A stretch of DNA of 64,000 nt from Hydrogenophaga sp. PBL-H3 (GTDB taxonomy: Bacteria > Pseudomonadota > Gammaproteobacteria > Burkholderiales > Burkholderiaceae_C), in the NCBI RefSeq assembly GCF_010104355.1, contig NZ_CP044972.1:1736001-1800000 (forward strand), in the 5' to 3' direction. Both the position numbers and the translations under genes were made by a program. This document shows positions 35,704-46,250 of the stretch, one piece after another. How positions within the stretch are numbered: position 1 is the stretch's first letter; each line of letters starts with the position of its first letter. The notes below the pieces were generated by a model. The model saw nothing but the letters and a program-made list of their open reading frames with translations. It did not search any database and was not told where the DNA came from.

Positions 35704-36675
35704 GTGCTCGACATCCTGGCCATCACCGGCCCGATCTACCTCTGCATCGCAGCCGGCTTCGCCTGCGTTCGCTGGCGCATCTTCGACAAGGCCGACATGC
35801 GCGTGCTTGGTCGCTTCGTGATCCAGATCGCGATACCGGCGCTGCTGTTCAATTCACTGGCTTCGCGCCCGCTGCGCGAGGTGGTGCACCCGGGCTACCT
35901 GCTGGCTTTCGCGGCGGGCTCGGTGCTGGTGCTGCTGGGTGCGCTGGCATTCGCGCTCAAGGTGCAGCGCAAGGGCCTGACCGAAAGCGCCTACATGGCC
36001 ATGGGCATGAGCTGCTCGAACAGCGGTTACGTGGGTTACCCGGTCATGTTGCTGGCCTTCGGGCCGCTGGCCGGGGTGATCCTGGCGCTCAACCTGATCG
36101 TGGAAAACCTGATCAAGCTGCCGCTGCTGTTCACGCTGGCCGATGCTGGCGCGCACGAGGGCGAGCGCCTCTCGCTCACGCAAGCCCTGCGGCAGACCGG
36201 CGCGCGCCTGGTGCGCAACCCCATGATCGTGGCCATCCTGGCCGGCTTCGTGGTCGCGCTGTTCGACTGGCAACTGCCGACCGTGGTGGCCCGCACGGTC
36301 ACGCTGTTTTCCGCGGCCAGCAGCGGCATCGCGCTGTTTGTCATCGGCGGCACGCTGGTGGGCTTGCAGGTGCGCGGCCTTCGCCGGCAGGTGGCGCTGA
36401 TCAGCGCGGGCAAGCTGCTGCTGCATCCGCTGGCGGTGTTTGGCGCCGTCGCACTGCTGCCCTTGCTCGGGCTGCCCGCGGTGCAGGGCGAGTTGCGCGC
36501 CGCCGCCGTGCTCTCGGCGGCCATGCCGATGCTGGGCATCTACCCGCTGCTGGCGCAGCGTCACGGCTTCGAGGGTTTCACCGCGGCGGCGCTCCTGGCC
36601 ACCACCGTGGCCTCGTTCTTCACGCTCAGCGCCATCCTCTGGCTGATGCGCCACAGCGCCGGTTGGCTGGGCTGA
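35704..36675 (+). CDS. AEC-family transporter
   Basis: A 323-residue protein with about ten hydrophobic segments in two inverted halves. Typical are the N-terminal ITGPIYLCIAAGFACVRWRIF and the mid-protein GMSCSNSGYVGYPVMLLAFGP, which are hallmarks of the auxin efflux carrier family. Bacterial members move small carboxylates such as malate or malonate. It starts at GTG (35704), 15 bases after the dehydrogenase gene, and converges on the LysR gene 3 bases later. The direction and substrate of transport are unknown. Confidence 0.88.
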   Translation: MLDILAITGPIYLCIAAGFACVRWRIFDKADMRVLGRFVIQIAIPALLFNSLASRPLREVVHPGYLLAFAAGSVLVLLGALAFALKVQRKGLTESAYMAMGMSCSNSGYVGYPVMLLAFGPLAGVILALNLIVENLIKLPLLFTLADAGAHEGERLSLTQALRQTGARLVRNPMIVAILAGFVVALFDWQLPTVVARTVTLFSAASSGIALFVIGGTLVGLQVRGLRRQVALISAGKLLLHPLAVFGAVALLPLLGLPAVQGELRAAAVLSAAMPMLGIYPLLAQRHGFEGFTAAALLATTVASFFTLSAILWLMRHSAGWLG

Positions 36676-36678
36676 GTG

Positions 36679-37581
36679 TCAGCGGGCGTTGAGCGCGTCC
36701 AGCGTCTGGCGGATCAGGTCCAGCGTCTTCTGCTGTGTGAGCGTGGCCGGGCGCTGTGAGCTGGTGGCCAGGCTCAGCCGCGTCTTCAGTGGCGGGCTGA
36801 CGGAGCGGATGCGGTAGGCCGACGGCCGGATCGAACTGGCCACGGCGTTGCGCGAGAGCAGAGCGGCACCTGCCCCGTCGGCCACCAGGTCGAGGATGGC
36901 CGACACGCCGTCGATCTCCAGCGCCACCGTGGGCCGGCAGCCGATGTTGGCCATCTCGGTTTCCACCTGCATGCGGATCGCGTTGGGCCGGCTGGGGATC
37001 ACCAGCGGCATGCTGGCCACCTCGCGCAGGCTGATGGCGGTGGGTGGGTCTTCGCTCAGGCCGGGTGGGCGCGGCTCCACCAGCAGCAACTCTTCGTCGC
37101 GCAGCGGGTGGATGTCGATCTCGGCGGCGGGTTGTGCGTTGTAGAGCACGGCGATGTCCAGCCGCCCGGTGGTCAACCACTCCAGCATGGTGACCGACAG
37201 CGCTTCGCTGATGGACAGGCTGGCCTCGGGCAGTTGCGCGCGGAAAGCGCGCGTGAGCGGCACCATGAGCACCCGCGCGAGGCTGGGTGGCAGGCCGATG
37301 GCCACGCGCCCGGCGAGCGCGCCGCGCACGCGGCCCAGCTCTTCACGCGCGCGCTCCACCTGGTGCAGGATGCCTCGGCCATGGGCCAGCAGCAGCTTGC
37401 CCGCTTCGGTGGGGGTGGCACCCCGTCCGTTGCGCACCAGCAGGTTTTGCCGCAGTTCCACTTCGAGCTGGCGCACCTGGCGCGAGAGCGCGGGCTGCGC
37501 CACATTCAACGCCATCGAAGCCCGCGTGAAACTGCCCAGCTCGGCCACGCGGACAAAGTATTCGAGTTGCTTGAGGTCCAT
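36679..37581 (-). CDS. LysR-family regulator, probable activator of the protocatechuate 4,5-cleavage operon
   Basis: A 300-residue LysR protein. The N-terminal HTH (MDLKQLEYFVRVAELGSFTRASMALNVAQPALSRQVRQLE) is followed by a linker and a periplasmic-binding-protein-like effector domain from about residue 90. It is divergent from the lig operon across 134 bases, as PmdR is in Comamonas, and probably responds to protocatechuate or a ring-cleavage product (inference). The spacer contains the odd palindrome CTAGC-T-GCTAG (37642-37652) and an AT-rich patch around 37622-37640. Confidence 0.88.
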   Translation of the reverse strand: MDLKQLEYFVRVAELGSFTRASMALNVAQPALSRQVRQLEVELRQNLLVRNGRGATPTEAGKLLLAHGRGILHQVERAREELGRVRGALAGRVAIGLPPSLARVLMVPLTRAFRAQLPEASLSISEALSVTMLEWLTTGRLDIAVLYNAQPAAEIDIHPLRDEELLLVEPRPPGLSEDPPTAISLREVASMPLVIPSRPNAIRMQVETEMANIGCRPTVALEIDGVSAILDLVADGAGAALLSRNAVASSIRPSAYRIRSVSPPLKTRLSLATSSQRPATLTQQKTLDLIRQTLDALNAR

Positions 37582-37715
37582 GGTGCTGACAGGCGAACGG
37601 AAGGTGGAAACAGGTGTTGATCATAGTTATGTAATTTCGTTCTAGCTGCTAGCCAGTCATGTGACTTTTCTCGCGAAGAGGCAGGGTTCACAATCCACCA
37701 ACTTGTCCCAAGCCC

Positions 37716-38432
37716 ATGCCAAATACCTCTGCCACCCCCCCTGTCAACACCCGCCTCAATGGCATCTCGTCCATGGCGACGCGCCAGGTGCTGGCCGAAC
37801 TGGTGGCGGGCTTCGAGGCTGCCAGCGGCGTGTCGGTGGCGATCGAATCGGTGGGCGGTGTGGACGCCGCCCGGCGGGTGCAGGCCGGTGAAGCCTTCGA
37901 CGTCGTGATCCTCGCGATGGATGCCATCGACAAGCTGGTCGCCAGCGGTCACCTGCGGCCCGGCAGCCGGGTGGACCTGGTGCGCTCGGGCGTGGCGGTG
38001 GCCGTGCGCGCCGGTGCACCTGTGCCCGATCTGGGCTCCGAAGACGCGGTGCGCAGCGCCGTGCTGGCCGCGCGCAGCATCAGTTATTCCACCGGGCCCA
38101 GCGGTGTCGCGCTGGCGAAATTGTTCGAGCGCTGGGGCATCACCGAGCAAATCCAGGGCCGCATCGTTCAGGCGCCACCCGGCGTGCCGGTGGCCTCGTT
38201 GGTGGCCCGCGGCGAGGTGGAGCTGGGTTTCCAGCAGCTCAGCGAACTGCTCGGCGTGGCCGGCATCGCAATAGCTGGCCCCTTGCCTGCGGCCATCCAG
38301 ATCGTCACCACGTTTTCCGCTGGCATCCCGGTGCACACGACCCACGCCGAGGCCGTGAGCGCCCTGCTGGCGTACATGGCCGCGCCGCAGGCGACCGATG
38401 CCAAGCGACGACAGGGCATGGAGCCCGCGTGA
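37716..38432 (+). CDS. ModA-like binding-fold protein without signal peptide
   Basis: A 238-residue protein of the molybdate-binding/type-2 periplasmic binding superfamily (ATRQVLAELVAGFEAASGVSV, QAGEAFDVVILAMDAIDKLV, SISYSTGPSGVALAKLFERWG). The N-terminus MPNTSATPPVNTRLNGISSM is polar and shows no signal peptide, so it should stay in the cytoplasm. It is the first gene of the ring-cleavage operon, 38 codon-free bases before ligJ. Function unknown: it could sense or bind a pathway acid. Known pmd operons begin with other genes. Confidence 0.72.
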   Translation: MPNTSATPPVNTRLNGISSMATRQVLAELVAGFEAASGVSVAIESVGGVDAARRVQAGEAFDVVILAMDAIDKLVASGHLRPGSRVDLVRSGVAVAVRAGAPVPDLGSEDAVRSAVLAARSISYSTGPSGVALAKLFERWGITEQIQGRIVQAPPGVPVASLVARGEVELGFQQLSELLGVAGIAIAGPLPAAIQIVTTFSAGIPVHTTHAEAVSALLAYMAAPQATDAKRRQGMEPA

Positions 38433-38469
38433 GCCTTTTCAGACCACAACAAGACACCCAGGAGACAAC

Positions 38470-39504
38470 ATGAGCCTCATCATCGATTGCCACGGCCACT
38501 ACACCACGGCACCCAAGGCGCTGGAGAACTGGCGCAACGCGCAGATCGCCGGCATCAAAGACCCGGCGGCCATGCCCAAAGTCGACGATCTGAAAATCAG
38601 CGACGACGAGTTGCGCGAGTCCATCGAGACCAACCAGCTCAAGCTCATGAAGGAGCGCGGCAGCGACATCACGCTGTTCAGCCCGCGTGCGAGCTTCATG
38701 GCGCACCACATCGGCGACTTCAACGTGTCGAGCACCTGGGCCGCCATCTGCAACGAACTTTGTTTTCGCGTGAGCGAGCTGTTCCCCGACCACTTCGTGC
38801 CGGTGGCCATGCTGCCTCAGTCACCCGGCGTTGACCCAGCCACCTGCATTCCCGAACTGGAGAAGTGCGTCAAGGAATACGGTGCGGTGGGTATCAACCT
38901 GAACCCCGATCCGTCGGGCGGCCACTGGACCAGCCCGCCGCTGACCGACCGGCACTGGTACCCCATCTACGAGAAGATGGTCGAGCACGACCTGCCGGCC
39001 ATGATCCACGTGAGCACCAGTTGCAACGCGTGTTTCCACACCACTGGCGCGCACTACCTCAACGCCGACACCACGGCCTTCATGCAGCTGATCCAGGGCG
39101 ATCTGTTCAGGGACTTCCCCACGCTGAAGTTTTTGATCCCCCACGGCGGCGGTGCGGTGCCTTACCACTGGGGCCGCTTCCGCGGCCTGGCGCAGGAGAT
39201 GAAGAAGCCGCTGCTGGACACGCACGTGATGAACAACGTGTTCTTCGACACCTGCGTCTACCACCAGCCCGGCATCGACCTGCTCAACACCGTGATCCCG
39301 GTGAAGAACGTGCTGTTCGCCAGCGAGATGATCGGCGCGGTGCGCGGCATCGACCCGACCACGGGCAACTATTACGACGACACCAAGCGCTACATCGAAG
39401 GCTCGAAGATCCTGAGTGCGGACGACAAGCACCAGATCTACGAAGGCAATGTGCGCCGGGTGTTCACTCGACTCGATTCGCGACTGAAGGCAAAGGGGAT
39501 CTGA
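38470..39504 (+). CDS. ligJ: 4-oxalomesaconate hydratase
   Basis: Hydrates 4-oxalomesaconate to 4-carboxy-4-hydroxy-2-oxoadipate in the protocatechuate 4,5-cleavage pathway (pmdE in Comamonas). A 344-residue amidohydrolase-superfamily protein, close to LigJ's length. The HGH motif is in [10 protein letters not shown] at the N-terminus, [13 protein letters not shown] and [23 protein letters not shown] follow, and [17 protein letters not shown] supplies the later metal/substrate histidines. GGAGACA precedes the start at 38470. ligK follows after 1 base. Confidence 0.93.
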   Translation: MSLIIDCHGHYTTAPKALENWRNAQIAGIKDPAAMPKVDDLKISDDELRESIETNQLKLMKERGSDITLFSPRASFMAHHIGDFNVSSTWAAICNELCFRVSELFPDHFVPVAMLPQSPGVDPATCIPELEKCVKEYGAVGINLNPDPSGGHWTSPPLTDRHWYPIYEKMVEHDLPAMIHVSTSCNACFHTTGAHYLNADTTAFMQLIQGDLFRDFPTLKFLIPHGGGAVPYHWGRFRGLAQEMKKPLLDTHVMNNVFFDTCVYHQPGIDLLNTVIPVKNVLFASEMIGAVRGIDPTTGNYYDDTKRYIEGSKILSADDKHQIYEGNVRRVFTRLDSRLKAKGI

Positions 39505-39505
39505 C

Positions 39506-40189
39506 ATGTACGAACTCGGCGTTGTTTACCGCAACATCAAACGCGCGGACCGCGCAGCCGCCGACGGCCTGGCCGCGCTCGGCTCGGCCACGGTGCACGA
39601 GGCAATGGGCCGCGTGGGCCTGCTCAAACCCTACATGCGCCCGATCTACCCGGGCTGCCAGGTGAGCGGCACGGCAGTCACCGTGCTGCTGCACCCGGGC
39701 GACAACTGGATGCTGCATGTGGCGGCAGAACAGATCCAGCCCGGCGACATCGTGGTGGCCGCCATCACAGCCGAATGCACCGATGGCTACTTTGGCGACC
39801 TGCTGGCCACCAGCTTCCAGGCGCGTGGCGCGCGCGCGCTCATCATCGACGCCGGTGTGCGCGACGTGAAAGAGCTGCAGAAGATGGGTTTCCCGGTGTG
39901 GAGCAAGGCCATCAGCAGCAAAGGTTGCATCAAGGCCACCATCGGCTCGGTGAACATCCCCGTGGTGTGTGCCGGCATGCTGGTGACGCCGGGCGACGTG
40001 GTCGTGGCCGACGACGATGGTGTGGTGTGTGTGCCGGCCGCGCGTGCCGTGACCACGCTCGAAGCTGCGCAGCACCGCGAGAGTTTTGAAGGCGAGAAGC
40101 GGGCCAAGCTGGCCAGCGGGGTGCTGGGGCTGGACATGTACAAGATGCGTGAGCCGCTCGAGAAGGCCGGTCTCAAGTACTTCGATTGA
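39506..40189 (+). CDS. ligK: 4-carboxy-4-hydroxy-2-oxoadipate aldolase
   Basis: Class-II aldolase of the RraA-like fold that splits 4-carboxy-4-hydroxy-2-oxoadipate into pyruvate and oxaloacetate, ending the pathway (pmdF in Comamonas). 227 residues. Visible features include [11 protein letters not shown], the phosphate-like loop [20 protein letters not shown], and the metal-site segment [14 protein letters not shown], with the conserved D/R pair. Tightly packed between ligJ and ligI. Confidence 0.93.
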   Translation: MYELGVVYRNIKRADRAAADGLAALGSATVHEAMGRVGLLKPYMRPIYPGCQVSGTAVTVLLHPGDNWMLHVAAEQIQPGDIVVAAITAECTDGYFGDLLATSFQARGARALIIDAGVRDVKELQKMGFPVWSKAISSKGCIKATIGSVNIPVVCAGMLVTPGDVVVADDDGVVCVPAARAVTTLEAAQHRESFEGEKRAKLASGVLGLDMYKMREPLEKAGLKYFD

Positions 40190-40198
40190 AAGCCTGAC

Positions 40199-41131
40199 AT
40201 GACAAATCCGACATCCGGAGACTTCACCAAAACCCCCGGCTGGCTCGACTGGTACACGGGCCCCAGCAAGCCGCGCTTCCAACTGCCCGCCGGCGCTGTG
40301 GACGCGCACTGCCACGTGTTCGGCCCCGGCGCCGAATTTCCCTATGCGCCGGAGCGCAAGTACACGCCGTGTGACGCGAGCAAAGCCCAACTGTTCGCGC
40401 TGCGCGACCACCTCGGCTTTGCGCGCAACGTGGTGGTGCAGGCCACCTGCCACGGCGCCGACAACCGCGCGCTGGTCGATGCGCTGGTGCACAGCGACGG
40501 CAAGGCGCGCGGTGTGGCCACCGTCAAGCGCAGCGTGAGCGACGACGAGCTGCAGGCCCTGCACAAAGCCGGCGTGCGCGGCGTGCGGTTCAACTTCGTC
40601 AAGCGCCTGGTGGACTTCACGCCCAAGGACGAGCTGATGGAGATCGCCGCCCGCATCCAGAAGCTGGGCTGGCACGTGGTGATCTATTTCGAGGCGGTGG
40701 ACTTGCCCGAGCTGTGGGACTTCTTCACCGCGCTGCCCACCACCGTGGTGGTGGACCACATGGGCCGTCCCGACGTGGGCAAGCCGGTGGACGGCCCCGA
40801 GTTCGAGCTGTTCCTGAAGTTCATGCGCCAGCACCCCAATGTGTGGAGCAAGGTGAGCTGCCCCGAGCGTTTGAGCGTGACCGGCCCCAAGGCCCTGAAC
40901 GGCGAACAGGCGGCTTACCAGGACGTGGTGCCGTTCGCGCGCAAGGTGATCGAGGAGTTCCCTGACCGCGTGCTCTGGGGCACCGACTGGCCGCACCCCA
41001 ACCTCAAGGACCACATGCCCGACGACGGTCTGCTGGTGGATTTCATTCCGCAAATCGCGCCCTCGGCCGAGGCGCAGAAAAAACTTCTCGTGGACAACCC
41101 CATGAAGTTGTATTGGCCAGAGGAGGTCTGA
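40199..41131 (+). CDS. ligI: 2-pyrone-4,6-dicarboxylate hydrolase
   Basis: Opens the lactone of 2-pyrone-4,6-dicarboxylate to give 4-oxalomesaconate (pmdD in Comamonas). A 310-residue amidohydrolase-family protein. Motifs are VDAHCHVFGPGAEFPY at the N-terminus, GVRGVRFNFVKR, VVDHMGRPDV, VWSKVSCPERL and the C-terminal LWGTDWPHPN. The LigI subgroup does not need a bound metal. The start at 40199 lies 9 bases after ligK and its stop is 1 base before ligA. Confidence 0.95.
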   Translation: MTNPTSGDFTKTPGWLDWYTGPSKPRFQLPAGAVDAHCHVFGPGAEFPYAPERKYTPCDASKAQLFALRDHLGFARNVVVQATCHGADNRALVDALVHSDGKARGVATVKRSVSDDELQALHKAGVRGVRFNFVKRLVDFTPKDELMEIAARIQKLGWHVVIYFEAVDLPELWDFFTALPTTVVVDHMGRPDVGKPVDGPEFELFLKFMRQHPNVWSKVSCPERLSVTGPKALNGEQAAYQDVVPFARKVIEEFPDRVLWGTDWPHPNLKDHMPDDGLLVDFIPQIAPSAEAQKKLLVDNPMKLYWPEEV

Positions 41132-41132
41132 C

Positions 41133-42429
<1,297 letters not shown>

Positions 42430-42430
42430 C

Positions 42431-43393
42431 ATGACAAAAACCATCAAAGTCGCCCTCGCAGGCGCCGGTGCCTTCGGCATCAAGCACCTGGACGGCATCA
42501 AGAACATCGACGGCGTTGAAGTCATCTCGCTGATCAGCCGCGATCTCGACAAGACGAAGGAAGTGGCGGCCAAGTACGGCATCAAGCACGTCACCACCGA
42601 GCTGTCCGATTCGCTCGCGCTCAAGGAGCTCGACGCCGTCATCCTGTGCACGCCCACGCAGATGCACGCCGAGCAGACCCTGGCCTGCCTGAAGGCCGGC
42701 AAGCATGTGCAGGTGGAGATTCCGCTGGCCGACAGCCTGGCGGGTGCGCAGGCCGTGGTGCAAGAACAGAAGAAGACCGGGCTGGTTGCGATGTGCGGCC
42801 ACACCCGCCGCTTCAACCCCAGCCACCAGCACGTGCACAACGAGATCAAGGCCGGGCGGTTCAACATCCAGCAGATGGATGTGCAGACCTACTTTTTCCG
42901 CCGGACCAACACCAACGCGCTGGGCCAGGCACGCAGCTGGACCGACCACCTGCTGTGGCACCACGCCGCACACACGGTTGATCTGTTCGCCTACCAGTGC
43001 GGCAGTCCGATCGTGCAGGCCAACGCCATCCAGGGACCGATCCACTCCGCACTCGGTATTGCGATGGACATGAGCATCCAGCTCAAGGCCGCCAATGGCG
43101 CCATCTGCACGCTCAGCCTGAGCTTCAACAACGACGGCCCGCTGGGCACCTTTTTCCGATACATCGGCGACACCGCGACCTACCTCGCGCGCTACGACGA
43201 CCTGTTCACCGGCAAGGAAGAAAAGATCGATGTGTCGAAGGTGGCGGTGAGCATGAACGGCATCGAGCTGCAGGACCGCGAATTCTTCGCCGCCATCCGC
43301 GAAGGCCGCGAGCCCAACTCGAGCGTGGCCAGTGTTTTTGCTTGCTACGAAGTGCTGCACCAGTTGGAACAGCAGTTGAACGCGAACGGCTGA
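42431..43393 (+). CDS. ligC: 4-carboxy-2-hydroxymuconate-6-semialdehyde dehydrogenase
   Basis: Oxidises the ring-cleavage product (as its hemiacetal) to 2-pyrone-4,6-dicarboxylate with NADP (pmdC in Comamonas). A 320-residue Gfo/Idh/MocA-type enzyme. The Rossmann motif is VALAGAGAFGIKHLDGI, followed by CTPTQMHAEQTLACLKAGKHVQVEIPLAD with the conserved EIP and CGHTRRFNPSHQ. It is the last pathway gene of the operon; the aldo/keto reductase begins 4 bases later. Confidence 0.95.
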   Translation: MTKTIKVALAGAGAFGIKHLDGIKNIDGVEVISLISRDLDKTKEVAAKYGIKHVTTELSDSLALKELDAVILCTPTQMHAEQTLACLKAGKHVQVEIPLADSLAGAQAVVQEQKKTGLVAMCGHTRRFNPSHQHVHNEIKAGRFNIQQMDVQTYFFRRTNTNALGQARSWTDHLLWHHAAHTVDLFAYQCGSPIVQANAIQGPIHSALGIAMDMSIQLKAANGAICTLSLSFNNDGPLGTFFRYIGDTATYLARYDDLFTGKEEKIDVSKVAVSMNGIELQDREFFAAIREGREPNSSVASVFACYEVLHQLEQQLNANG

Positions 43394-43397
43394 AGCC

Positions 43398-44399
43398 ATG
43401 CAACAACGACAACTCGGCCCCTTCAAAGTCTCGGCCCTGGGCCTGGGCTGCATGAACATCTGCCATGCCTACGGTGCGCCCGTCACACCCGATGCAGCCG
43501 AGCGTCTGTTGCTGTCTGCGCTGGACCAGGGCGTTACGCATTTCGACACTGCAGCGCTCTACGGCTTTGGTGTGAGCGAGACGCTGGTGGGCAAGGCTCT
43601 TTCAAAGCGCCGAAGCGAGTTCACGCTGGCCAGCAAGTGCGGCATGCAGGGTGTGGACCTGGCGGGCGACGGCAAACTGGTGCGCGTGATCGATGGTCGA
43701 CCCGAGACGATCCGCGCCACCTGCGAGGCCGCACTCAAACGCCTGAAGACCGATGTGATCGACCTCTACTACCTGCACCGCTGGGACAAGCAAGTGCCGA
43801 TCGAGGAGAGCGTGGGCGCGCTGAGCGACCTTGTGCGTGCGGGCAAGATCCAGACCATCGGCTTGAGCGAGGTGTCGGCCTCCACGCTGCGCCGCGCCCA
43901 CGCGGTGCACCCGATCACCGCATTGCAGACCGAGTATTCGCTGTGGACGCGCAACCCCGAGATCGCGGTGTTGCAAGCCTGCCGCGAACTCGGCGTGGCC
44001 TTCGTGGCGTTCAGCCCGGTGGCGCGTGGTTTCCTGTGCGGCGAGATCGATGTGGGCACGCTGGACGCCAAGGACATCCGCCGCACCATGCCGCGTTTTG
44101 CGCCCGACAACTACGCTGCCAACCTCAAGCTGCTGGCCCCGTTCCAGGCCATCGCGCGCGAGGTGGGTTGCACGCCCGCCCAGCTGGCCATCGCATGGCT
44201 GCTGCACCTGGGCAACGACATCCTGCCCATTCCCGGCACGGCGCGCGAAGACCACCTGCGCGAGAACATCGGCGCGGCGGATGTGAAGCTGGATGTGGCC
44301 ACCATGGCCAAACTGGACGCGTTGATCAACCAGCAGACCGTCAAAGGCAACCGCTACAACGAGCAGGCCAACCGCGAAGTCGACACCGAAGCCTGGTGA
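43398..44399 (+). CDS. Aldo/keto reductase
   Basis: A 333-residue AKR. It has the N-terminal LGLGCMNICHAYG, the catalytic tetrad region HFDTAALYGFGVSE (Asp, Tyr), LASKCGM (Lys), and LYYLHRWDKQVPIEESVGAL (His). The C-terminal NADP-binding segment is LPIPGTAREDHLRENIGA. Its place at the end of the lig operon suggests that it acts on an aromatic aldehyde or a ring-cleavage intermediate, but the substrate is not evident. Confidence 0.9.
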   Translation: MQQRQLGPFKVSALGLGCMNICHAYGAPVTPDAAERLLLSALDQGVTHFDTAALYGFGVSETLVGKALSKRRSEFTLASKCGMQGVDLAGDGKLVRVIDGRPETIRATCEAALKRLKTDVIDLYYLHRWDKQVPIEESVGALSDLVRAGKIQTIGLSEVSASTLRRAHAVHPITALQTEYSLWTRNPEIAVLQACRELGVAFVAFSPVARGFLCGEIDVGTLDAKDIRRTMPRFAPDNYAANLKLLAPFQAIAREVGCTPAQLAIAWLLHLGNDILPIPGTAREDHLRENIGAADVKLDVATMAKLDALINQQTVKGNRYNEQANREVDTEAW

Positions 44400-44440
44400 T
44401 CCGAGCCGCTCCGCCGCTGCGCGGGTCGCTGCCCCCGGAC

Positions 44441-44869
44441 TTACCTGGGCTGCCGCACGCAGCTCAAGTCGCCTTCCCTGCAATCCAGAAACCGCTGCAA
44501 CTCGGCGGTGCGCTCGCGGGTCATGCGCGCCTGGCACTGCCAGTTGACCATGGGTGCGGCGCTGCCTCCCTCGATGCCGCTTTTCTCGAACTCACACGCT
44601 TTCACGCGGTACTGAATCCACTCGGTCTGCACCTGGCGAAGCAGCTTTCGCTGCGGGTTGCCCACGCTCTGCGACAGGGTCTTGTAGGCCGTGCTGTAAG
44701 CGGCGGTGGCATTCTCGAAATCCTGAAAGGCGCAGGCGTTCAGCGCGCTCTGGGTGCCGGGTGCCTTCGAACAGTCCACGGGCTCTGACTTGTTGCCCGT
44801 GGCCAGTGCCAACGCGCAGTGGCCTGTCAGGCCCAGGATCAACAGACGTTTCAGCAGGGTGGCTTTCAT
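44441..44869 (-). CDS. LprI-like (DUF1311) secreted protein
   Basis: A 142-residue exported protein. A signal peptide (MKATLLKRLLILGLTGHCALALA) precedes a small four-cysteine domain (VDCSKAPGTQSALNACAFQDFENA ... ACEFEK ... WQCQARMTRERTAELQRFLDC) of the LprI/DUF1311 family. Some members inhibit lysozyme. The start at 44869 is chosen because it begins a clear signal peptide; the longer in-frame version does not. It is divergent from the Spy-like gene and shares its 160-base control region. Confidence 0.8.
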   Translation of the reverse strand: MKATLLKRLLILGLTGHCALALATGNKSEPVDCSKAPGTQSALNACAFQDFENATAAYSTAYKTLSQSVGNPQRKLLRQVQTEWIQYRVKACEFEKSGIEGGSAAPMVNWQCQARMTRERTAELQRFLDCREGDLSCVRQPR

Positions 44870-44932
44870 GCGGGCGCTCCGTGGCGCCGGAGTGGCGCGG
44901 TGGTCGGATTGTGCGGTGATCCCGCCCGACAT

Positions 44933-44953
44933 GAAACGAAACAAACCGAAACC
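44933..44953. promoter_or_regulatory. GAAAC tandem repeats, candidate response-regulator site
   Basis: GAAAC occurs at 44933-44937, 44938-44942 and 44948-44952, with AAACC between. The spacing of 5 and 10 bases resembles the direct-repeat operators of OmpR-class regulators such as CpxR (GTAAA repeats). It lies between the divergent LprI-like and Spy-like genes, just upstream of the regulator's own operon. The assignment is by resemblance only. Confidence 0.4.
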
Positions 44954-45029
44954 GCCTTGAGACGACGCGCGAGCGGGGTGTCGGCACCATCACGGTCATG
45001 TTCAACCCCTCCCCATCAAGGACACCGTC

Positions 45030-45500
45030 ATGAATCCCTGGATCAAACGTTCCCTCATCGCCCTGACCGGCGTCACCATCGCCGTGGGTGGCCTCACCGC
45101 TTGCGGCACGCGCGGCCACCATGAACACGGCCCCATGAGCGCCGAGCGCATGACCGAGATGCGCGGCAAGGTCATCGACCGTGTGACGAAGAAGCTCGAC
45201 CTCACCGCCGAGCAGCAGCAGAAGCTCGGTGTGCTGGCCGACAAGCTGCAGGCGCAACGCGCCGCCTTCATCGGTCAGACCACCGACCCGCGCGCCGAGG
45301 TGCGCCAACTGGTGGCCGGCGAGAAATTCGATCGCGCCCGCGCACTGAGCCTGCTGGACGAGAAAACCCGCGTGGTACAGGTGAGCAGCCCCGACGTGAT
45401 CAACGCCATGGCCGACTTCTACGACAGCCTCAACCCGACCCAGCAGGCCGAGGTGCGCGAACTGATGCAAAAGCGCAGGGGCTGGTTTGGCCGCAGCTGA
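45030..45500 (+). CDS. Spy/CpxP-family periplasmic protein, lipoprotein
   Basis: A 156-residue, mostly helical protein. A lipoprotein signal ends GGLTAC (Cys25), and the two LTxxQ-like motifs of the family are present: LDLTAEQQQKL (about residues 57-67) and LNPTQQAEV (about 134-142). Family members act as periplasmic chaperones or as brakes on the Cpx sensor. It heads an operon with the response regulator (42 bases later) and the sensor kinase, which supports a CpxP-like feedback role. Confidence 0.87.
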   Translation: MNPWIKRSLIALTGVTIAVGGLTACGTRGHHEHGPMSAERMTEMRGKVIDRVTKKLDLTAEQQQKLGVLADKLQAQRAAFIGQTTDPRAEVRQLVAGEKFDRARALSLLDEKTRVVQVSSPDVINAMADFYDSLNPTQQAEVRELMQKRRGWFGRS

Positions 45501-45542
45501 TGGCGCCACGCCATCCACAGCAACGCAGTGTGAGAATGCCGC

Positions 45543-46250
45543 ATGCACCGTGTACTGCTCATTGACGATGACGAACAGCTCGGGCCGCCGCTGGCCACCT
45601 ACTTCCAGCGGTTCGAGCTTCAACTCACTCATGCACTCAAACCCAGCGAAGGCCTGGCGCGCTTGCGCAGTGGCGTGTTTGACGCCGCCATCCTCGACGT
45701 CATGCTGCCCGAGATGGATGGCTTCGAACTCTGCCGCACCATCCGCAAGGAAAGCGACATTCCCATCGTCATGCTGACCGCGCGTGGCGACGTGATGGAT
45801 CGCGTGGTCGGCCTGGAGCTCGGCGCCGACGCCTACCTGCCCAAACCCTTCGAGCCCCGCGAACTGGTGGCCCACATCCAGACCATGCTGCGGCGTCGAA
45901 ACGGTCACAACGGGCCGGCCAATGGTGCTGCGGTGCCAGACGTGCTGGCTTTCGAGGGCCTCACCATCGACCCGGCGCGCCGCAGCGTGACCCGCCAGGG
46001 CGAGATGGTGGATCTCACCGGTACCGAGTTTGAGCTGCTGCACCTGCTGGCGCGAGAGAGCGGGCGCGTGTTCACCCGAGACGACATCCTCAACCAGTTG
46101 CGCGGCCACGAAGCCGATCTCTACACCCGCGCGGTGGACATCGTGGTGAGCCGCCTGCGCAAGAAACTCGAGCCGCTGGACTGCATCAAGACCTTGCGCA
46201 ACGCCGGCTACTCGCTCGCGCTGCGTCGCCTCGGGCCCACACCCCCATGA
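45543..46250 (+). CDS. OmpR-family response regulator (CpxR-like)
   Basis: A 235-residue regulator. In the receiver domain the acidic pocket is D8-D10, the phosphorylation site is D52 in AILDVMLPEMDG, and the conserved Lys is in YLPKPFEP. The C-terminal winged HTH is of OmpR type (LTGTEFELLHLLARESGRVFTRDDILNQLRG ... VDIVVSRLRKKLE). The sensor-kinase start overlaps its stop by 4 bases. The Spy/CpxP-like gene upstream makes envelope stress the likely stimulus. Confidence 0.92.
   Translation: MHRVLLIDDDEQLGPPLATYFQRFELQLTHALKPSEGLARLRSGVFDAAILDVMLPEMDGFELCRTIRKESDIPIVMLTARGDVMDRVVGLELGADAYLPKPFEPRELVAHIQTMLRRRNGHNGPANGAAVPDVLAFEGLTIDPARRSVTRQGEMVDLTGTEFELLHLLARESGRVFTRDDILNQLRGHEADLYTRAVDIVVSRLRKKLEPLDCIKTLRNAGYSLALRRLGPTPP

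Noticed and set aside
44592-46109. 505-codon minus-strand ORF opposite the Spy-like gene and response regulator
   Set aside because: Composition-driven shadow; receiver and HTH motifs are clearly on the plus strand.
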